A DNA stretch of 6,470 nt from Paracoccaceae bacterium (GTDB lineage Bacteria; Pseudomonadota; Alphaproteobacteria; Rhodobacterales; Rhodobacteraceae), in the NCBI GenBank assembly GCA_003500165.1, contig DNSZ01000141.1:1-6470 (forward strand), in the 5' to 3' direction. How positions within the stretch are numbered: the stretch's first letter is position 1; every line of letters begins with the position of its first letter. A program made the position numbers and the translations under genes. Positions 1 to 6,042 of this stretch are shown one piece after another. The notes beneath the pieces were generated by a model. That model was not told the origin of the DNA. It saw only the letters and a list, made by a program, of their open reading frames with translations, and ran no database searches.

Positions 1-1352
1 GCCGTGCGGGCCGTCACATCGGGCCCCGGCACCACCACCCGCCGCGCTGCCAGATCGACATGCAGCATCAGCGTCTCGACGGTCGCGGCCAGCCGGTCGC
101 CGTCGGCCCAAAGCCGGTGCAGCATGTGCAGCTTGCGGCCGTCGCCGCCCAGAAACTGCGTGGTCGCGGCCAGCCTTTCGCCGACATGCACCTCGGACAG
201 ATAGCGGACATGCGTGGCGGCGGTGAAATAGCTGAGCCCGCCGGCGACATAGGCCGCATCTGCGCCGACCATCGCCATCCCGCCATCCGAGGCCCGCGTG
301 CCGATGTCGAGGTAATGCGCCTCGTTCATGTGGCCGTTGTAATCGACCCAGCTGGCCGGCACCTGCTGTTCGGCCGTCACCGGCAGACCGTCCGGGCCGG
401 TCGCCGTGGCCGGCAGCCCTGCCTCATGCGCCGCGATCACCCCGCCCGCACCGCTGCCGGTGCGCTTCAGCGCGCGCATCATGGCGACCAGATTGTCGTC
501 GCGCAGCCGTTCCAGTTCGCGGATCGTGCGATGCCCGGACTGCGCATCCGATTGCCCGGCGATCAGATCGACCAGCGCCGCGTCAAGGTCGGGCACATCG
601 GTCAGCCGGGTCCACGGCCATTTCAGCGCCGGGCCGAACTGCGCCAGGAAATGCCGCATCCCGGCCTCGCCGCCGGCGATCCGGAAGGTCTCGAACAGGC
701 CCATCTGCGCCCAGCGCAGCCCGAACCCCATGCGGATCGCCTCGTCGATTTCCTCGGTGGTGGCGATACCGTCCTTCACCAGCCACAACGCCTCGCGCCA
801 CACCGCCTCGAGAAAGCGGTCGGCGATATGGGCGTCGATCTCCTTGCGCAGGATCAACGGCACCATGCCGATGTCGCGCAGGATCGCTGCCGCGCGGGCG
901 GTGATGTCCGCCGCGCCTGCCAGCTCGACCAGCGGCAACAGATAGACCGGGTTGAACGGATGGGCGACGATCGCCCGGGCACCGGCCGCGTTCAACTCGG
1001 ACGGCCGGAAACCCGAGGTCGAGGAGCCGATCACGGCATCGGCCGGGGCGGCCGCCCCGATCCCGGCCAGCACGCGGTGTTTCGCCGCCAGCCTTTCGGG
1101 GACGCTTTCCTGCACCCAGTCGGCCCCGGCCACCGCCGCGGCGATGTCGCCATGAAAGGTCAGCCGTCCCTCGGCCGGCAGCGCCCGGTCATAAAGGCCG
1201 GGCAGGGCGTGCCGCGCATTGTCGAGCACCGCGCCGATCTTGCGCGCCGCCTCGGGGTCGGGGTCGAAAACCGCCACCTCCCAGCCATTGAGCAGGAACC
1301 GCGCCGCCCAGCCGCCGCCGATGACCCCGCCGCCGATGATCGCCGCCTTCAT
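1..1352 (-). CDS. lcdH: L-carnitine dehydrogenase fused to betainyl-CoA thioesterase (3' end outside window)
   Basis: This bifunctional cytosolic enzyme of carnitine catabolism oxidises L-carnitine to 3-dehydrocarnitine with NAD+ and hydrolyses betainyl-CoA to glycine betaine. I translated 450 uninterrupted codons with no frameshift. Residues 1 to about 315 are a 3-hydroxyacyl-CoA dehydrogenase-type domain. The Rossmann loop IGGGVIGGGWAARF starts at residue 6, GSSTSG is at 109-114, and HPFNPVYLLPLVEL carries the probable catalytic His131. From about residue 325 a hotdog thioesterase domain follows, with the signature VDYNGHMNEAHYLDIG; Asp337 and Asn343 lie in the region that is catalytic in this family. 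The frame is still open at the left edge, and family fusions run to roughly 490 residues, so about 40 are missing. The ATG shares its A with the TGA of the upstream SDR (TGATG), which suggests translational coupling. In pseudomonads the two activities are separate proteins (CdhA, CdhB). The family assignment is secure; substrate specificity is inferred from motifs and from the BKACE neighbour. Confidence 0.93.
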   Translation of the reverse strand, partial: MKAAIIGGGVIGGGWAARFLLNGWEVAVFDPDPEAARKIGAVLDNARHALPGLYDRALPAEGRLTFHGDIAAAVAGADWVQESVPERLAAKHRVLAGIGAAAPADAVIGSSTSGFRPSELNAAGARAIVAHPFNPVYLLPLVELAGAADITARAAAILRDIGMVPLILRKEIDAHIADRFLEAVWREALWLVKDGIATTEEIDEAIRMGFGLRWAQMGLFETFRIAGGEAGMRHFLAQFGPALKWPWTRLTDVPDLDAALVDLIAGQSDAQSGHRTIRELERLRDDNLVAMMRALKRTGSGAGGVIAAHEAGLPATATGPDGLPVTAEQQVPASWVDYNGHMNEAHYLDIGTRASDGGMAMVGADAAYVAGGLSYFTAATHVRYLSEVHVGERLAATTQFLGGDGRKLHMLHRLWADGDRLAATVETLMLHVDLAARRVVVPGPDVTART

Positions 1353-2119
1353 CACGCCACCCTTTCGGTGTGCCCGTCCACCACCAGCGCCTGGCCGGTG
1401 ATGGCCGAGGCGCCCTCGGAGGCCAGAAACAGCGCCATCGCCGCCACCTCTTCGGCGCGCACGAAACGGCGCAGCGCCACCGCCTCGGTGAAGCCGCGCC
1501 GCACATCGTCCTCGGTCTGGCCGCGCGCTGCCGCCTCCATCGCGATGACCCGGTCCATGCGCGGCCCCTCGACCGCGCCCGGGCAGATCGCGTTGACGCG
1601 CACGCCCGACGGGCCGAGTTCCGAGGCCAGCGCCTTGGTCAGCCCGACGATGCCCCATTTCGCCGCCACATAGGGGGTCCGCTGGGGAAAGCCGAACAGC
1701 CCCGAGATCGAGCTCGTCAGCAGGATCAGCCCATGACCCTGGGCGCGCAGGATCGGCGCCGCCCAGCGGCAGGTCAGAAACGCGCCGTCCAGATTGACGG
1801 CCAGGCAATGGTGCCAGTCCTCATAGCCGATCTCGTCGATCCGGCCGGCCGGCCCGCCGGTTCCGGCATTGGCGCAGACGATGTCGGCACCGCCCCATGC
1901 GGCCTCGACCCCGGCCAGGAACGCGCCCAGCGCGGCGGGGTCGGTGACATCGGCGATCTCGGCCAGCATCTCGGGATGTGCGGCGCGGATCGCGGCCACC
2001 GCCTGGGCGTCGGCGTCGCACACCGCGACCCGGTCGCCGGCGGCCAGAAAAGCCTCGGCCATGGCGCGCCCCAGCCCCGCCGCGCCCCCGGTGATGACGA
2101 CGCGCCGCGCGCCGCTCAT
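1352..2119 (-). CDS. Classical short-chain dehydrogenase/reductase in the carnitine operon
   Basis: A 255-residue NAD(P)-dependent oxidoreductase of the classical SDR family, of normal length. Visible motifs are the TGGAAGLG cofactor loop (10-17), Asp35 at the end of the second strand (which favours NAD over NADP), NAG at 84-86, and the catalytic set Asn109, Ser137, Tyr150, Lys154 (YVAAK). The ICPGAVEGPRM stretch after the sixth strand is also typical. The ATG at 2119 overlaps the stop of the HD gene as ATGA, and its own stop overlaps the lcdH start, so it sits in the middle of a coupled operon. The substrate is unknown. Candidates suggested by context are D-carnitine or another hydroxylated quaternary amine, or 3-hydroxybutyrate/acetoacetate, because acetoacetate is released by the BKACE step. 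Motifs alone cannot decide between these. Confidence 0.93.
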   Translation of the reverse strand: MSGARRVVITGGAAGLGRAMAEAFLAAGDRVAVCDADAQAVAAIRAAHPEMLAEIADVTDPAALGAFLAGVEAAWGGADIVCANAGTGGPAGRIDEIGYEDWHHCLAVNLDGAFLTCRWAAPILRAQGHGLILLTSSISGLFGFPQRTPYVAAKWGIVGLTKALASELGPSGVRVNAICPGAVEGPRMDRVIAMEAAARGQTEDDVRRGFTEAVALRRFVRAEEVAAMALFLASEGASAITGQALVVDGHTERVA

Positions 2120-2739
2120 CGCGCGGCCCGCCCGGCCGCCACCGCCGCATCGGTCAGCGGCACCCGGACGCCCGGTCGCAGCACGCCGGGATCGCGCGGC
2201 GTGCGGGCAAACACCCGTTCGACCATCGGCGCGAAGAATTCGAGCGGCAGCGACGGATAATCCGGGTCGAAACTCGCCTGGTCCCAGCGTTCGCAGAATT
2301 CCGCACAATCGTCGAAACAGGGATGGCCGCGTTCGGTCTCGCGCGCGTAGGGGTCGCCGCCCAGGTGATGGGCGTAGTAGAGGCGCTGGAACAGCCCGTG
2401 CTTTTCCACCACCCAGGCGCATTGCTCGCGCACCAAGGGGCGCAGGATGGCGGCGGCATATTCGTCGTGATTGCAGGGGGCGTAGATGTCGCCGATATCG
2501 TGGAGCAGCGCGGCCACCACCCAATCCTCATCCGCACCGTCGCGCCAGGCCCGGCTGGCCGATTGCAGCGAATGGCCCAGCCGCGTGACCTGATAGCCCG
2601 ACAGGCTTTCGTCCAGATCGCGCAGGGCGGTCAGCAGGCGCCCGGCTGTTCCGGCGGCAAATTCGGTTTCATGGGCGGTGAGGAATTCGTAATCCGCCCG
2701 ATCACCATCCTTCATGCTTGTGAATTTGACCTTGTCCAT
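2116..2739 (-). CDS. HD-domain protein, probable mixed-valent diiron oxygenase (PhnZ/TmpB-like)
   Basis: A 207-residue soluble HD-superfamily protein. The classical HD ligands are His56, His80-Asp81 (LLHDIGD) and Asp153 (RWDQASFDPDY). Two further histidines, His91 and His114 (EKHGLFQ), sit where HD-type mixed-valent diiron oxygenases place their extra ligands. His56 to His80 is 24 residues, the spacing I recall for PhnZ (H34 to H58). This family (MIOX, PhnZ, TmpB) uses an Fe(II)/Fe(III) pair and O2 to oxidise a substrate C-H bond; TmpB makes glycine betaine from a hydroxylated trimethylaminoethylphosphonate. The N-terminus MDKVKFTSMKDGDRADYEF resembles widespread proteins usually annotated as phosphohydrolases. 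The start is set by AGGAGG about 7 bases upstream of the ATG. It is the first gene of the HD-SDR-lcdH operon. The oxygenase call follows from the six-ligand pattern and context; an ordinary phosphohydrolase is the alternative. The substrate is unknown, with a trimethylammonium compound most likely. Confidence 0.75.
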   Translation of the reverse strand: MDKVKFTSMKDGDRADYEFLTAHETEFAAGTAGRLLTALRDLDESLSGYQVTRLGHSLQSASRAWRDGADEDWVVAALLHDIGDIYAPCNHDEYAAAILRPLVREQCAWVVEKHGLFQRLYYAHHLGGDPYARETERGHPCFDDCAEFCERWDQASFDPDYPSLPLEFFAPMVERVFARTPRDPGVLRPGVRVPLTDAAVAAGRAAR

Positions 2740-2783
2740 GGGGGCCTCCTGCCCGGCGTGAACTCAAGGACGGGTTGCGGCCG

Positions 2784-2795
2784 CCCCCCCCCCCC
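2784..2795. repeat. Homopolymer of 12 C (12 G in the operon's leader)
   Basis: Twelve consecutive C on the plus strand, hence twelve G on the minus strand, with the near end 44 bases upstream of the HD gene's ATG. It directly follows a GCGGCCGC palindrome (2777-2784). Tracts of this length are prone to slipped-strand changes. It could alter leader RNA structure or promoter spacing, or its length could be a sequencing or assembly error. Confidence 0.9.
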
Positions 2796-2946
2796 ACAAT
2801 CGGCCCCTTGGGGGCGGTGCGCGGCCCTGTACCTTCGCGGTCCGTGCGGGGCGACGCAAGACACCCTGCGGCCCCGCGCAGAGCCCGCCCGCGGCGTCAA
2901 TCGCCATATGCTCATCCACGACGTGCATGCTTGTACCACCAGCCCA

Positions 2947-2965
2947 AATGGGTTAGCAACCCATT
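2947..2965. repeat. Perfect 8-bp inverted repeat upstream of the exported-protein gene
   Basis: AATGGGTT, a 3-base spacer AGC, then AACCCATT. The dyad centre is 35 bases upstream of the plus-strand ATG and about 217 bases upstream of the HD gene's ATG. It could be a repressor operator for either divergent gene or a hairpin in the plus-strand leader. It lacks a following U-run, so a terminator role is less likely. Confidence 0.55.
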
Positions 2966-2990
2966 AAGGTTTGGCCGTTAGGCGGCGGCT

Positions 2991-3728
2991 ATGAAGCGAT
3001 GGCATATATTTGCGTTGACGATAGCGTCGCTGGTCCTGGTGCCATTTGGGGCTGCTTGGATCTATGATCGAAGCATCCCGAAACTGCCGCGCGCGATCCT
3101 TGCAGACGCGCCCGTTCCGGACCCCCGCTGGTGTTTCCCCGTCGAACGGGAGCTCATCAGGATATTCACCCTGGCGGACTATGCCTATGCGAATGCGGAT
3201 TTCGGGCTTTCCGGATATTTCGGCCGATCCGATCATGCCAACTGCCTGGACGAGGGGATGGAGTATTGGTCCGATCCGATTCCGGATCCGGTGAATCCCG
3301 CTCTCTATCACGAGTACCTTTTGGAAACAGTCTTTGCCAAGGCCGATCGTGTCCATGCCTTCCTGGAGTTTGCCGACCGGGAACTGGCATCACTGCCGCG
3401 GATTTCCGTTGTCGGCAGATTGGCGGATCTGCTGGGTCTTTATCCCGACAGGCGGGGATACCACCACGGCCTCGGCCTGCTGCGCGACGTCGTCACCGGG
3501 TATTTGAACCAATCGCAAACCACGTCGTTCTGGGAATATGCGCGATGTGGCTATCAGATTGACCTGAAGATCAACCGGGAGGCCTACGATGTGCTGACCG
3601 GTTTTGACGACGGCGATTCGGCGGTGCGGCATGCGTTTGGGGTCGAGTATCTCAGTGTTCTGTACGGGTGTTACAACTGGGTCGATGGGGCGACACCGGC
3701 GGCCGACGTGCTGACGCCTGGCCGTTAG
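2991..3728 (+). CDS. Hypothetical membrane-anchored or exported protein with four cysteines
   Basis: A 245-residue protein that I do not recognise. After a short basic start (MKRWH), residues 5-25 form one hydrophobic segment, consistent with a signal peptide or N-terminal anchor. There is no lipobox and no clear AXA cleavage site. The rest is soluble and rich in aromatic residues, with cysteines at 48, 85, 186 and 227, which would allow two disulphides in the periplasm. There are no further membrane segments and no catalytic motif I can name. The ATG follows only a weak purine-rich stretch (AGGCGGCGG). It lies opposite to both carnitine blocks and converges on the coiled-coil gene. Its base composition is lower in G+C than the flanking metabolic genes, suggesting separate acquisition. 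It is probably a real gene because it has an intact frame, a plausible topology and a position in a gap between genes. Confidence 0.72.
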   Translation: MKRWHIFALTIASLVLVPFGAAWIYDRSIPKLPRAILADAPVPDPRWCFPVERELIRIFTLADYAYANADFGLSGYFGRSDHANCLDEGMEYWSDPIPDPVNPALYHEYLLETVFAKADRVHAFLEFADRELASLPRISVVGRLADLLGLYPDRRGYHHGLGLLRDVVTGYLNQSQTTSFWEYARCGYQIDLKINREAYDVLTGFDDGDSAVRHAFGVEYLSVLYGCYNWVDGATPAADVLTPGR

Positions 3729-3757
3729 GTGCCTGAAGACACGACCTGATGAAACGA

Positions 3758-3770
3758 CGGCGCTGCGCCG
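3758..3770. terminator. Possible bidirectional hairpin between convergent genes
   Basis: CGGCG, loop CTG, CGCCG lies in the 63-base gap between the stop of the plus-strand gene (3728) and the stop of the minus-strand coiled-coil gene (3792). The location is right for a shared terminator, but the stem is short and neither side has more than three T in a row, so support is weak. Confidence 0.35.
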
Positions 3771-3791
3771 GCCATCCGTTTGCATCTTGCT

Positions 3792-4244
3792 TCACGCATC
3801 GCGCGTGCATTGGAGAATCCTGAGCGCCTCCTGCGCAGTATCAAGCCGGTCTTCAAGATTAGAAATCGCGATCCGCAAGCTATTGGCTTGATCTTCTAAT
3901 TGGCCTGAGTGAGCAACCCCTTCGTCCAGGTCGCGTTGCGCCTGATCAATCGCACGCCGATTGGTCAGGCCAAGAACCGACTCGTTCATTTCCCGATTCA
4001 ACCTCAACTGCGCTTCCTGGTTTTCTCTCTGGATGCGCTCAATCGCAAGTTCGGCATCCCGAAGCTGTGGGTACTTCTCGCGAAGCTGGCGTCGGATATC
4101 GGCGATGTCTTGAGCAATCCGCGCGCATCTTGTACTGCGTTCCCGGTTTTGCGCTTCCCGGGATTCGGAATGGCCGCTGCGGTTTTCAAGGCGCCCGCTA
4201 TTCAATGCGTCTCGCACGGTTGAGCGAATTTGATTGTACTGCAT
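3792..4244 (-). CDS. Small coiled-coil protein of unknown function
   Basis: The best start is the ATG at 4244 (MQYNQIRSTVRD), preceded by AGAGAGG about 4 bases upstream; this gives 150 residues. An in-frame extension to 4292 is possible but has no better ribosome site. From about residue 40 to the end the protein is almost entirely charged helix with heptad-like hydrophobic spacing (IADIRRQL, AELAIERIQREN, LEDQANSLRIAISNLEDRL), so it should form a long coiled coil. There is a short break near NESVLGLTNRR that could allow an antiparallel hairpin. There is no signal peptide or membrane segment, and two cysteines (CARI and LQCTRD). Its base composition is clearly lower in G+C than the carnitine genes. 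It lies on the same strand as, and downstream of, the BKACE gene with a 155-base gap, and converges with the exported-protein gene. I recognise no family. Confidence 0.75.
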   Translation of the reverse strand: MQYNQIRSTVRDALNSGRLENRSGHSESREAQNRERSTRCARIAQDIADIRRQLREKYPQLRDAELAIERIQRENQEAQLRLNREMNESVLGLTNRRAIDQAQRDLDEGVAHSGQLEDQANSLRIAISNLEDRLDTAQEALRILQCTRDA

Positions 4245-4399
4245 AGGCCTCTCTTCTCGAACGCAAACATCCCATGCGGTCGGTGTCCACACGCGCGATC
4301 AACGTGACGAAAACGCGTGAAATTCCCGTTGGTGCAGCGCGCTTTGCCGTTGCCTGCACGGCGCGCTTCACGGCGCGGGATGCGTCGAGGGGCGATGAC

Positions 4400-5314
4400 C
4401 TATCCCAAGGGCGGCCGTTTCGTCAGCCCCAGCCGCGCGCGCACTGCTTCGGGGCCGATCACCCGCGCGCCCATACCCTCGACGATCCCGCGCGCCCGCT
4501 CGACGAGCTGCGCGTTGGTCGCCAGCACGCCCTTTTCCAGCCACAGATTGTCCTCCAGCCCCACCCGCACATGACCGCCCGCCAGCACCGCGGCGGCGGC
4601 ATAGGCCATCTGGTGGCGGCCCAGCGAAAAGGCCGAAAACGTCCAGTCGGGCGGCACGTTGTTCACCATCGCCAGAAAGGTGTTCAGATCGTCCGGCGCG
4701 CCCCAGGGCACCCCCATGCACAGCTGCACCAGCGCCGGGGCCTCCAGCACGCCCTCCTTCACCAGCGCGCGGGCGAACCACAGATGGCCGGTGTCGAACG
4801 CCTCGATCTCGGGCTTGACGCCCATGGCGGTCATCGCCCGCCCCATGGCGCGCAGCAGGCCCGGCGTGTTGGTCATCACGTAATCGGCCTCGGCAAAGTT
4901 CATCGTGCCGCAGTCGAGCGTGCAGATCTCGGGCCGGCATTCGGCGATATGGGCGACCCGTTCGGCGGCGCCGATCATGTCGGTGCCCGCTTCGTTCAGC
5001 GGCAGCGGCGCATCGGGCGGGCCAAAGGTGATGTCGCCGCCCATGCCGGCGGTCAGGTTCAGCACCACATCGGTATCGGCGGCCCGGATGCGCTCGGTCA
5101 CCTCGCGGTAAAGCGCGCGGTCGCGCGCCGGTGCCCCGGTATCGGGGTCGCGGACATGGGCGTGCACGATGGCCGCCCCGGCGCGCGCCGCTTCGATGGC
5201 CGAGGCGGCGATCGCCTCGGGCGTGCGCGGCACATGCGGGCTGCGATCCTGGGTGGCGCCCGAGCCGGTGACGGCACAGGTGATGAAGACCTCGCGGGTC
5301 ATGGTCAGCGGCAT
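4400..5314 (-). CDS. BKACE-family beta-keto acid cleavage enzyme, probable 3-dehydrocarnitine cleavage
   Basis: A 304-residue Zn-dependent TIM-barrel enzyme of the BKACE (DUF849) family. Members condense a beta-keto acid with acetyl-CoA and split it; the carnitine branch converts 3-dehydrocarnitine plus acetyl-CoA to betainyl-CoA plus acetoacetate. The N-terminal strand is VFITCAVTGSG; a VPRTPEAIAASA stretch follows; the metal-binding HAH is His51/His53 in VHAHVRDPDTG; Glu254 in VGLEDNLWLEKG is the expected C-terminal metal ligand. The length is normal. The start at 5314 is fixed by AGGAGGG (5326-5320) 5 bases upstream; a longer in-frame reading to 5518 lies in probable prophage DNA and is rejected. 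The acceptor substrate is inferred from the lcdH fusion 3 kb away. Downstream, 4245-4399 holds only a weak 5-bp stem (4346-4362) without a T-run. The gene's own promoter seems to be displaced by the prophage. Confidence 0.92.
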   Translation of the reverse strand: MPLTMTREVFITCAVTGSGATQDRSPHVPRTPEAIAASAIEAARAGAAIVHAHVRDPDTGAPARDRALYREVTERIRAADTDVVLNLTAGMGGDITFGPPDAPLPLNEAGTDMIGAAERVAHIAECRPEICTLDCGTMNFAEADYVMTNTPGLLRAMGRAMTAMGVKPEIEAFDTGHLWFARALVKEGVLEAPALVQLCMGVPWGAPDDLNTFLAMVNNVPPDWTFSAFSLGRHQMAYAAAAVLAGGHVRVGLEDNLWLEKGVLATNAQLVERARGIVEGMGARVIGPEAVRARLGLTKRPPLG

Positions 5315-5342
5315 GGTGTCCCTCCTGTTGACGCGGGAAATT

Positions 5343-5380
5343 CGGTTTCTCAACGGCTGCGCGATACCGTTTCGCAACGG
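5343..5380 (+). repeat. Pair of direct repeats near the prophage end, candidate transposase-binding sites
   Basis: CGGTTTCTCAACGG (5343-5356) and CCGTTTCGCAACGG (5367-5380) agree at 12 of 14 positions and start 24 bases apart. They lie 14-17 bases inside the proposed left terminus. MuA end sites contain a related CGTTTCNC core as I recall it, so transposase binding is the natural reading. Confidence 0.6.
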
Positions 5381-5487
5381 GACGGGCGCAATAGCTTGAT
5401 ATTGCTGGGCTAACCGGCTTTTCCGGTGTGCCGCAATCGCGCGCGAGCGGGCAAACGCCAAGCCATTGATTTTACTTGGCCCAGGAA

Positions 5488-5513
5488 CGATTGGGAAACC
5501 GATTGGGAAACCC
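5488..5513 (-). repeat. Tandem 12-bp repeat, inverted relatives of the end repeats
   Basis: GATTGGGAAACC occurs twice head to tail (5489-5500 and 5501-5512). Read on the minus strand it gives CGGTTTCCCAATCG, which agrees with the 5343 repeat at 11 of 14 positions. It is therefore probably another pair of transposase sites in the opposite orientation. A weaker direct copy, sharing CAACGGC, lies at 5519-5533. Confidence 0.6.
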
Positions 5514-5520
5514 TTCACCG

Positions 5521-5543
5521 GGCCTTCAACGGCTCTTGAAGCC
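5521..5543 (-). terminator. Hairpin immediately downstream of the phage repressor
   Basis: CTTCAA (5524-5529) and TTGAAG (5536-5541) pair around a 6-base loop, extended by GG/CC with one bulged C. It begins two bases beyond the repressor's stop codon. No U-run follows on the minus strand, so it may be an imperfect terminator or may overlap a phage end site. Confidence 0.4.
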
Positions 5544-5544
5544 G

Positions 5545-6042
5545 CTATGCATCGGGGTCGCCATCGGTCACCCTGACCTGGAAATCGGGCGGATGCGCGG
5601 CGGGCTTTCCGATGGTGTCGCGGGCGAGTTGCAGCATCGCCTGGGAGGGGTTGAGGCCCGTCTCGTTGCAGAGATCGCGAAGCTCTCGCTGCGCTTCCAC
5701 CAAGTATGACCAGAGCGAACTCGACACCGACAGCCCACCGATGGCGAACTCCTCGAAGCTTGCGTATTTGTGGCCATGGTCGCGGAACAGCCGCGCCAGA
5801 GCGACCGCCAGGGCGTGGTGCTCTTCGTCGTTCCAGAGCATGGGCGCGGTGGTGAAGGTGTAGCCGACGTTGCCCGGCCCGGCGGAGAGATAGCGATCGG
5901 GGACGCTACCGCGCTTGCGCCACCCAGCAACGGTGCTCTGTGCGACCTTGAGGGCGCGTGCGAGGTCCAAGTCCGTCGCGACCCCAAACCGCTTCTTCAG
6001 AGCGTTGATAGCCAGCTCCGCACGCTCGATCTCGCTTCCCAT
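5545..6042 (-). CDS. Mu-like prophage CI-type repressor
   Basis: A 165-residue phage repressor expected to keep the lytic genes silent by binding operators in the divergent promoter region. Residues 8-52 form a CI-repressor-type helix-turn-helix (ELAINALKKRFG, TDLDLARALKVAQSTVAGW, RKRGSVPDRYL), with the recognition helix around QSTVAGWRKRG. The remaining 110 residues are helical and contain no visible Ser-Lys LexA-like peptidase motif, so SOS-driven self-cleavage is not supported; this part may serve oligomerisation. The ATG at 6042 is chosen because AGGGG lies 7 bases upstream; a TTG one codon earlier is possible. It is divergent from the Ner-like gene, with 55 bases between the two starts, and it is the gene nearest the phage left end, as in Mu. 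Phage identity rests on the neighbours as well as on the domain. Confidence 0.82.
   Translation of the reverse strand: MGSEIERAELAINALKKRFGVATDLDLARALKVAQSTVAGWRKRGSVPDRYLSAGPGNVGYTFTTAPMLWNDEEHHALAVALARLFRDHGHKYASFEEFAIGGLSVSSSLWSYLVEAQRELRDLCNETGLNPSQAMLQLARDTIGKPAAHPPDFQVRVTDGDPDA

Larger units (their letters stand above)
2740..2990. promoter_or_regulatory. Divergent intergenic region between the HD operon and the exported-protein gene
   Basis: These 251 bases separate two divergent genes and must hold the promoter of the minus-strand HD-SDR-lcdH operon, and probably that of the plus-strand gene as well. It contains a strong AGGAGG for the HD gene, a 12-base homopolymer, a GGGGGCGG at 2810-2817 able to pair with CCGCCCCC at 2781-2788, and an 8-bp dyad near the plus-strand start. 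One weak minus-strand promoter candidate is TTGCTA, 18 bases, TACAAG (about 2957 down to 2928), which overlaps the dyad. No good sigma-70 consensus is visible on either strand, so the exact promoter positions remain unassigned. Confidence 0.5.

Noticed and set aside
60..1673. Long plus-strand open frame of 537 codons
   Set aside because: It is antisense to lcdH and the SDR, which carry complete family motifs; the open frame is a by-product of high G+C codon use, and its translation shows low-complexity Arg/Pro/His composition.
2921..2938. Possible GntR-type operator around GTGCATGCTTGTACCAC
   Set aside because: Only the outer GTG/CAC bases are symmetric; no second copy was found nearby.
4332..4362. 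Terminator after BKACE (GCCGT/ACGGC stem, also GTGCAG/CTGCAC)
   Set aside because: The alternative stems are short, mutually exclusive and have no T-run.
4274..5413. Plus-strand open frame of 379 codons
   Set aside because: It is antisense to BKACE, whose HAH and GLEDN motifs are intact; the reading looks like G+C shadow sequence.
5488..5513. CRISPR-like tandem repeat
   Set aside because: There are only two copies of 12 bases with no spacer; orientation and motif fit phage end sites better.
5315..5518. N-terminal extension of BKACE to an ATG at 5518
   Set aside because: The added residues lie over repeats and probable phage DNA, BKACE proteins start near the VFITCAVTG strand, and a strong AGGAGG precedes the 5314 start.
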